Source of the DNA: Ophiostoma sp. CBS 140.51
Taxonomy: Eukaryota; Ascomycota; Sordariomycetes; Ophiostomatales; Ophiostomataceae
DNA length: 22,610 nt
Reading direction: 5' to 3'
Assembly: GCA_029298735.1 (NCBI GenBank)
Contig: JANSLP010000443.1
Coordinates: forward strand, 1 to 22,610
Below are positions 18,550-22,610 of this stretch, piece after piece. A model generated the notes under the pieces. That model saw only the letters and a list, made by a program, of their open reading frames with translations. It was not told the DNA's origin and ran no database searches. The translations under genes and the position numbers were made by a program. Numbering within the stretch: position 1 is the stretch's first letter; every line of letters begins with the position of its first letter.

Positions 18550-19387
18550 GCCATTTGTTGGGTCAGAAGGGGAAGTGTATCCAGTCCTGTATATAATCAA
18601 TATAGCCTCCATGATGACGCACGGCACGTTGCCTATCTTTTTACGGTCACTTTTTATTAACCATTTTCTTGTCTGGAACCTGGCTTGGTATCCATTGCTA
18701 TGACTAGCTATTGCTGCTCTCCGTTAACATGGTAAAGCGACGACCACGGGATATTATAATAGTAGAAACTTAAAAGCCAGGTCCTCACGTGCACGGTTAT
18801 AGAACTCCCCGAGCATGTCACCGCATATAATCAACATATCGTCACCCCACTCTGTGGCGGCGGGTTCAGTGTCGTGAACCAAACAGAACAATCGGTACGC
18901 GTTTGGTGGTCAGCTCTGTGGGCGTCAGATCATGTTAGTAACAATAAAGATTATTACTCGCTTACATTTTAGATTACATTTTAGTGTCATATATTATATA
19001 TCAGTAACTATCGCTGTGCTTACCGTGTACTGACTTTATATTGTATTTATTCTACTTCCGCTAAAATATAAAAACGCGTCTCCTCTGCTAAAACGGACGA
19101 ATGAGTAGAGCCGTAACGCCTAGCTTGGCATGGATGGATTTTCGTGTCGTCCACCGCCTCTTTTGACAGATTCCTCGAAGACGCTACAGTTCACTCTAGA
19201 CACAACTTTCTACATTTAAAATTCACTAAGCGGACCGGTATAGACCGGTACTTGATTGATACGGATCGATAACGCCAAGTAATTTATTTACTTTGTTCCA
19301 CGTTTTATTTATTCGATTAATACGTAATCTGAAAGTATAACCCGTTTAGTACTTAAAGCCTTTATTTCTTCGAATACGTATATAACC
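18550..19387. other. Gene-free, increasingly AT-rich flank
   Basis: 3' flank of the DUF7136-type gene passing into AT-rich, CpA-poor DNA from about 18950. It includes a short inverted repeat GGTTCA-6 nt-TGAACC near 18867-18884, a direct repeat of GACCGGTA near 19233-19251, and an AATATAAAAA motif near 19064 that may be the old promoter of the dead monooxygenase gene. No gene is seen. Confidence 0.45.
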
Positions 19388-20370
19388 ATAGCTAATCCCG
19401 AGTTTCGTGTTATAATTATGGGCGGCGGGCTTGTCGGTCTCTATCTTACACGCGCATTTTCTTCTGCGAAGATTAACTACGTCCTGTTAGAGAGACGGGA
19501 CACTATTGTCAAAGAATCCGGATTTAACCTTACTCTATAGCCCCATGGCGTGCGTATTCTCGACTAGCTAGGCCTTCTCGAAGAGGTATAAAAGATACGG
19601 CTGCTAATAAAAAACAAGTTTAATACCCGGCTAGACGGGTCTGAGATTTTAAACACTAATCTCTACGAGAGAATTAAGTAAGAGTAAGTTAAGACTAGTG
19701 CCCGGAGTCTATGGCGTTCTGGCTAACTAATTTATAATTTATAGATACGGGTATCCGTAGATATTGTTTCCGCGGAAGAAACTACTCGGGGTTTTATACA
19801 AGGATCTCCCATAGAAAGAGACACGCGTGTTGACGAATAAAAAGGCCGTCTCTATTAAAACACACGCCGGGGGGGTTAAGGTTCTGTGCGAGGACGGTAG
19901 TACCGAAGAGGGGTCTATTGTCGTCGGCTGCGATGGTGTTCATAGTCGTGTTCGGAGTATTATATAGGACCTGAAGATCCGGGCCACTAGTTCTGGCTAC
20001 GTGGGCGATAGTGAGACATTAATAGTAGCGTAATATTAGCTACTAGCAGGCTACGTCGAGCGTATTCTATATATAAAGCCGGGGACAATCTAGGAGGTCC
20101 GCGATAATAAGGCTAGTTTCTAGATCTTTATACTAGAGAAAGGTATTAACGGGATCTTTTAGCTTCTACGTATTTAGTTCGATTAAGCTCACTACCGTGT
20201 CCGGGTTCTTAAACTCGACCTCCGGGCGACTAGAGACTAGCTATTTCACCTTGTTAAAGAGAGTAATAGAACTAGAAATAAGCTTAACGAACTCCGGTAA
20301 CCCCTGGTCGTATTTATCGAGGGTATCGATAATAAATTAGGCCGGCTATAGCCGGGAATCTTTTAGTATA
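19388..20370 (+). pseudogene. RIP-inactivated FAD-dependent monooxygenase
   Basis: One frame on the plus strand reads a FAD-binding N-terminus (FRVIIMGGGLVGLYLTRAF, the GxGxxG dinucleotide site), then YVLLERRDTIV, PHGVRILD, an old intron at 19684-19744 with intact GTAAGT donor, GCTAAC branch and TATAG acceptor, and, still in phase, CEDGSTEEGSIVVGCDGVHSRVR (19884-19955), the second FAD motif of the salicylate-hydroxylase-type group (PF01494-like). The start is ATA in an ACC-ATA-GCT context, an apparent G-to-A loss of ATG. At least seven in-frame stops before 20000 stand where TGG, CAG or CAA would be expected, which is CpA-to-TpA mutation. After about 20170 the match fades, and the C-terminal GD motif was not found; the gene seems cut off before the inverted-repeat region at 20430. 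Such enzymes hydroxylate aromatic rings and often occur in secondary-metabolite pathways. It cannot make a protein now. Confidence 0.8.
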
Positions 20371-20429
20371 CTCTTAATGTTATGGGTTAGGGTGGATAGG
20401 TGATCACGGCTAGAATAAAGTACGGAGCA

Positions 20430-20500
20430 TTCGAAGTACGAGGGCGAAGGTAGGTTCAATTCGTAACAGAGACTAAGTCTTGCCCTCTAAATCTCGAGAG
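20430..20500. repeat. Left inverted-repeat arm
   Basis: Two 17-bp blocks, 20439-20455 (CGAGGGCGAAGGTAGGT) and 20470-20486 (AGACTAAGTCTTGCCCT), occur as exact reverse complements at 22298-22314 and 22267-22283. The spacer is 14 bp in both copies, so the arms share a common origin. They enclose about 1.8 kb of duplicated, RIP-mutated sequence and could be ends of a dead DNA transposon or two inverted copies of a repeat. Confidence 0.75.
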
Positions 20501-20535
20501 AGAGTGGGAGGGCGCCTACTTATTGGGAATTCTAA

Positions 20536-20655
20536 CGGGGTCCGTGCGTGCGACTCCTCGTCGCTTCGCAGGCGCTTTGCCAATGCGCCACTTTGTGGCT
20601 GGCTCAATGCTGATGCTAGCACGTGACCCAATGACACAACTGTTTGGTCATTACA
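20536..20655. other. Unmutated GC-richer island with tRNA-like arm
   Basis: About 120 bp keep many CpA/TpG steps, unlike the RIP-mutated DNA on both sides. On the minus strand it contains TGGCGCATTGG, close to a pol III A box, inside a perfect D-arm-like hairpin (GCGC-9 nt-GCGC), followed by a second hairpin (GCGAC-5 nt-GTCGC). No proper T arm or B box is seen and the anticodon loop lacks U33, so this is not a functional tRNA. A tRNA-derived SINE fragment inserted after RIP is one reading. Confidence 0.3.
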
Positions 20656-20860
20656 CTTAAATACTTTTAATAGAGCGAAAAACGCTTTCCGGTCGTAAAA
20701 GAGAGAGGTACCTATATTCTCGTACTTTAATCGTAAGTAGACGATAAGATGTAGTTATTAAAAGAGGAGTAGCTAAATTAAGGATCGCAGAGCGGCCGTG
20801 GCGCTACGCAGGGTCTTGTCTCCCGTACCTTGATAGAAGAAATAGGAGAGGCCCGGTACT

Positions 20861-21126
20861 AGTGAGTTAAGATATCGAGGTCGTACCCTCTTTTAAGTAT
20901 ACTCCCTCTTTATTCCTCCTCTTTTATCTTTTATTTTAAACTCCTGATTAGAGGCCACCGTCTAATAAAGCACGGCCCTTAGGGTATATATATAGTGAGT
21001 TAGGATATCGAGGTCGTGCCCTCTTTTAAGTATACTCCCTCTTTATTCCTCCTCTTTTATCTTTTATTTTGAACTCTTGATTAAAGGCCACTGTCTGATA
21101 AAACAAGGCCCTCAAGGTGTGTGTAT
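20861..21126. repeat. Two tandem copies of a 133-bp repeat
   Basis: Copy 1 is 20861-20993 and copy 2 is 20994-21126, both opening AGTGAGTTARGATATCGAGG. They differ at roughly a dozen positions, nearly all transitions (A/G or C/T), with one transversion noticed. A second CT-rich segment lies inside each. No coding potential is seen. Confidence 0.85.
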
Positions 21127-21130
21127 AGCG

Positions 21131-22140
21131 GGCCTGATAATTAAGCAGGGATTTATGGGATAGGAAGGGAAATTACTTGGGAAGAGAAGAGACGGGGGAG
21201 AGAAAAAGAAAATAGAAGATAATAAAGAAATTATCGAGAGGTAGACGAAGAATAGTACGTAGATAGATAACAAGAATAGTAAAATAACGATTATTATTAA
21301 AAGCGTATCGAGAGAAGCGAAAAGAATAAGGTTCGACGCGGCTCGTACCGTTAATACGGTAGATAGCGCCCGACGTTACGTGAGAGTTATAGGAGGATAA
21401 CCTCCTAATTAGGAGGTCCGCTTTGGCGGCCTTTAATTAAATGTTATAAAGGTGAGAGGAGAATAAAAGCTTTTATTAACTCTAGGATACTTTCGTCGTT
21501 AAATATACTTATTATTAAAATAGAGTGCGAGTGGCGCGCTTCTTCTTTTTTATATAATAAACACGATACCTTTTAGTTGTAGGCGTTAAAGAGAGAGAGA
21601 GAGGGCACGACTCTCTATACCGTTTTAATAGTAGGCCTAATAATTAAGTAGAGACTTATAGAGTAGGAAGGAAAATTACTTAAAAAGAGGAGAGACGGAG
21701 GAGAGAAAAAGGAAATAAAGGGAGAAAATTATTAAGAAATTATTAATAAATAAACGAAGAATAATACGTAGATAAATAATAAAAATAATAAGACAACGAT
21801 TATTATTAAAAGCGCATCGAGAGAAGCGAAAAAAATAAGGTTCGACGCGACTCGTACCATTAATACGGTAAATAGCGCCCGACGTCACGTAAAAGTTACA
21901 AGAGGACGACTCCTAATCAAGAGGTCCGCTTTCGCGGCCTTTAATTAAATATTATAAAAATAAGAAGAGAATAGAAAGTTTTATTAACTCTAGGATACTT
22001 TCGTTGCTAAACACACCTGCCATTAAAATAGAGTGCGAGTGGCTCGCTCCTCCTTTCTTATACAGTAAACACGATACCTTTTAGTTGTGGGCGTTGTAGA
22101 GAGAGAGAGAGAGCACGACTCTCTACCCCGTTTCACTAGT
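21131..22140. repeat. Two tandem copies of a ~505-bp repeat
   Basis: Copy A (21131-21633) and copy B (21634-22140) open GGCCTRATAATTAAG and close near GCACGACTCTCTAYMCCGTTT followed by a TAGTA. Differences are dominated by transitions, and copy B carries more A/T, for example GGGATTTATGGGA in A against AGACTTATAGAGT in B. The pattern is what RIP produces after a tandem duplication. Neither copy codes for a recognisable protein; the small frame at 21676-21888 is low-complexity. They could be long terminal repeats of an old element, but no TG...CA ends are evident. Confidence 0.85.
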
Positions 22141-22249
22141 ATATATAGCCGCCCGGAGAGTTTACGGATAATACTAATTATAAGTATAGTCTTCTCCGTG
22201 CCGGTAGGTCCCTTATTCCACAGTAAGCGATAGACTAAGGCCCTCTCTT

Positions 22250-22325
22250 AATCCTTTAGATTAAGAAGGGCAAGACTTAGTCTTTATTAAATGTAATACC
22301 TACCTTCGCCCTCGAATTACCGAAC
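22250..22325. repeat. Right inverted-repeat arm
   Basis: Exact reverse-complement partner of the left arm: blocks at 22267-22283 and 22298-22314, again 14 bp apart. Weaker similarity extends on the inner side (towards 22210) to the sequence just right of the left arm. Confidence 0.75.
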
Positions 22326-22484
22326 CCCTTCAGCGACTCCCCATCGTGACTACCTGTCTACCCGAATCATAACAATAATCTTAAAAATAAACTATGAATA
22401 AATATTACTAATAAGCATAAAATAGACAGTAGAATATAATCAGACGATATCGTTTTAATCACCACTTTACTACCTTATTATCCA

Positions 22485-22610
22485 TCCCGACACCCCGTGC
22501 CGCCCGCACTACCGCCGGCATGCCCACCGCCGCGGTCAGCGCGCCACGAGCCGCTTCGGCACGGCTCCGCGGCATAGCCGCCCCGCTACCCCCGACGACG
22601 GCCAACAAGC
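22485..22610. other. Abrupt GC-rich edge of the window
   Basis: From about 22485 the sequence changes from AT-rich RIP-type DNA to more than two-thirds GC. Both strands have open frames across this short piece, for example an Ala/Gly/Arg-rich one on the minus strand, but there is too little to identify. It may be the edge of a gene or of a different, unmutated region continuing outside the window. Confidence 0.35.

Noticed and set aside
20536..20655. Functional tRNA gene
   Set aside because: D-arm-like hairpin only; no T arm or B box, and the anticodon-loop position 33 is not U.

Overview
The window reads as nuclear DNA of a filamentous ascomycete. The evidence is short introns (54-104 nt) with GTRNGT-type donors, CTAAC/CTGAC-like branch sites and YAG acceptors, secreted cell-wall and protease-type proteins, pyrimidine-rich gene leaders, and AT-rich flanks mutated in the manner of repeat-induced point mutation (RIP: CpA lost, TpA gained, CpG kept). 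No rRNA, confident tRNA, CRISPR array or prokaryotic operon is visible.

Layout. 1-1214: repeat-rich, RIP-like DNA with a long pyrimidine tract and a degenerate tandem repeat. 1215-1523 (-): small secreted eight-cysteine protein. 1524-4391: gene-poor DNA holding a 9-bp minisatellite, two palindromes and a broken OrsD/DUF3505-like zinc-finger relic. 4392-6848 (-): intact cytosolic S9 prolyl-oligopeptidase-family peptidase. 7903-15023 (+): one very large gene that I resolve into 21 exons and 1866 codons. It encodes a secreted chain of CBM18 (hevein-type) chitin-binding domain, GH18 chitinase, low-complexity linker, subtilase-like (S8) domain, Cys/Pro-rich region and C-terminal Cys domain. 15476-15904 (-): small secreted protein with a hydrophobic C-terminus, convergent with the chitinase. 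17668-18549 (+): Ser/Thr/Asn-rich, probably GPI-anchored DUF7136-type protein. 18550-22484: AT-rich, RIP-mutated DNA containing a dead FAD-dependent monooxygenase gene, inverted repeat arms, two families of tandem duplication and a small unmutated island. 22485-22610: abrupt GC-rich edge.

The centre of interest is the chitinase gene. Reading frames stay in phase across every intron from the signal peptide to the final stop, so the chitinase and subtilase modules appear to be one protein rather than two neighbours. The architecture recalls the killer-toxin-like (subgroup C) GH18 chitinases of fungi, but with a subtilase-like module downstream whose Ser motif is intact and whose Asp and His motifs are altered. 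A 7-nt microexon supplies part of a conserved Cys motif. Most intact genes here encode exported proteins (the S9 peptidase is the exception), and the island is bounded on both sides by RIP-type repeats, a setting common for fast-evolving secreted genes. Function, expression and species are not established by the sequence alone.
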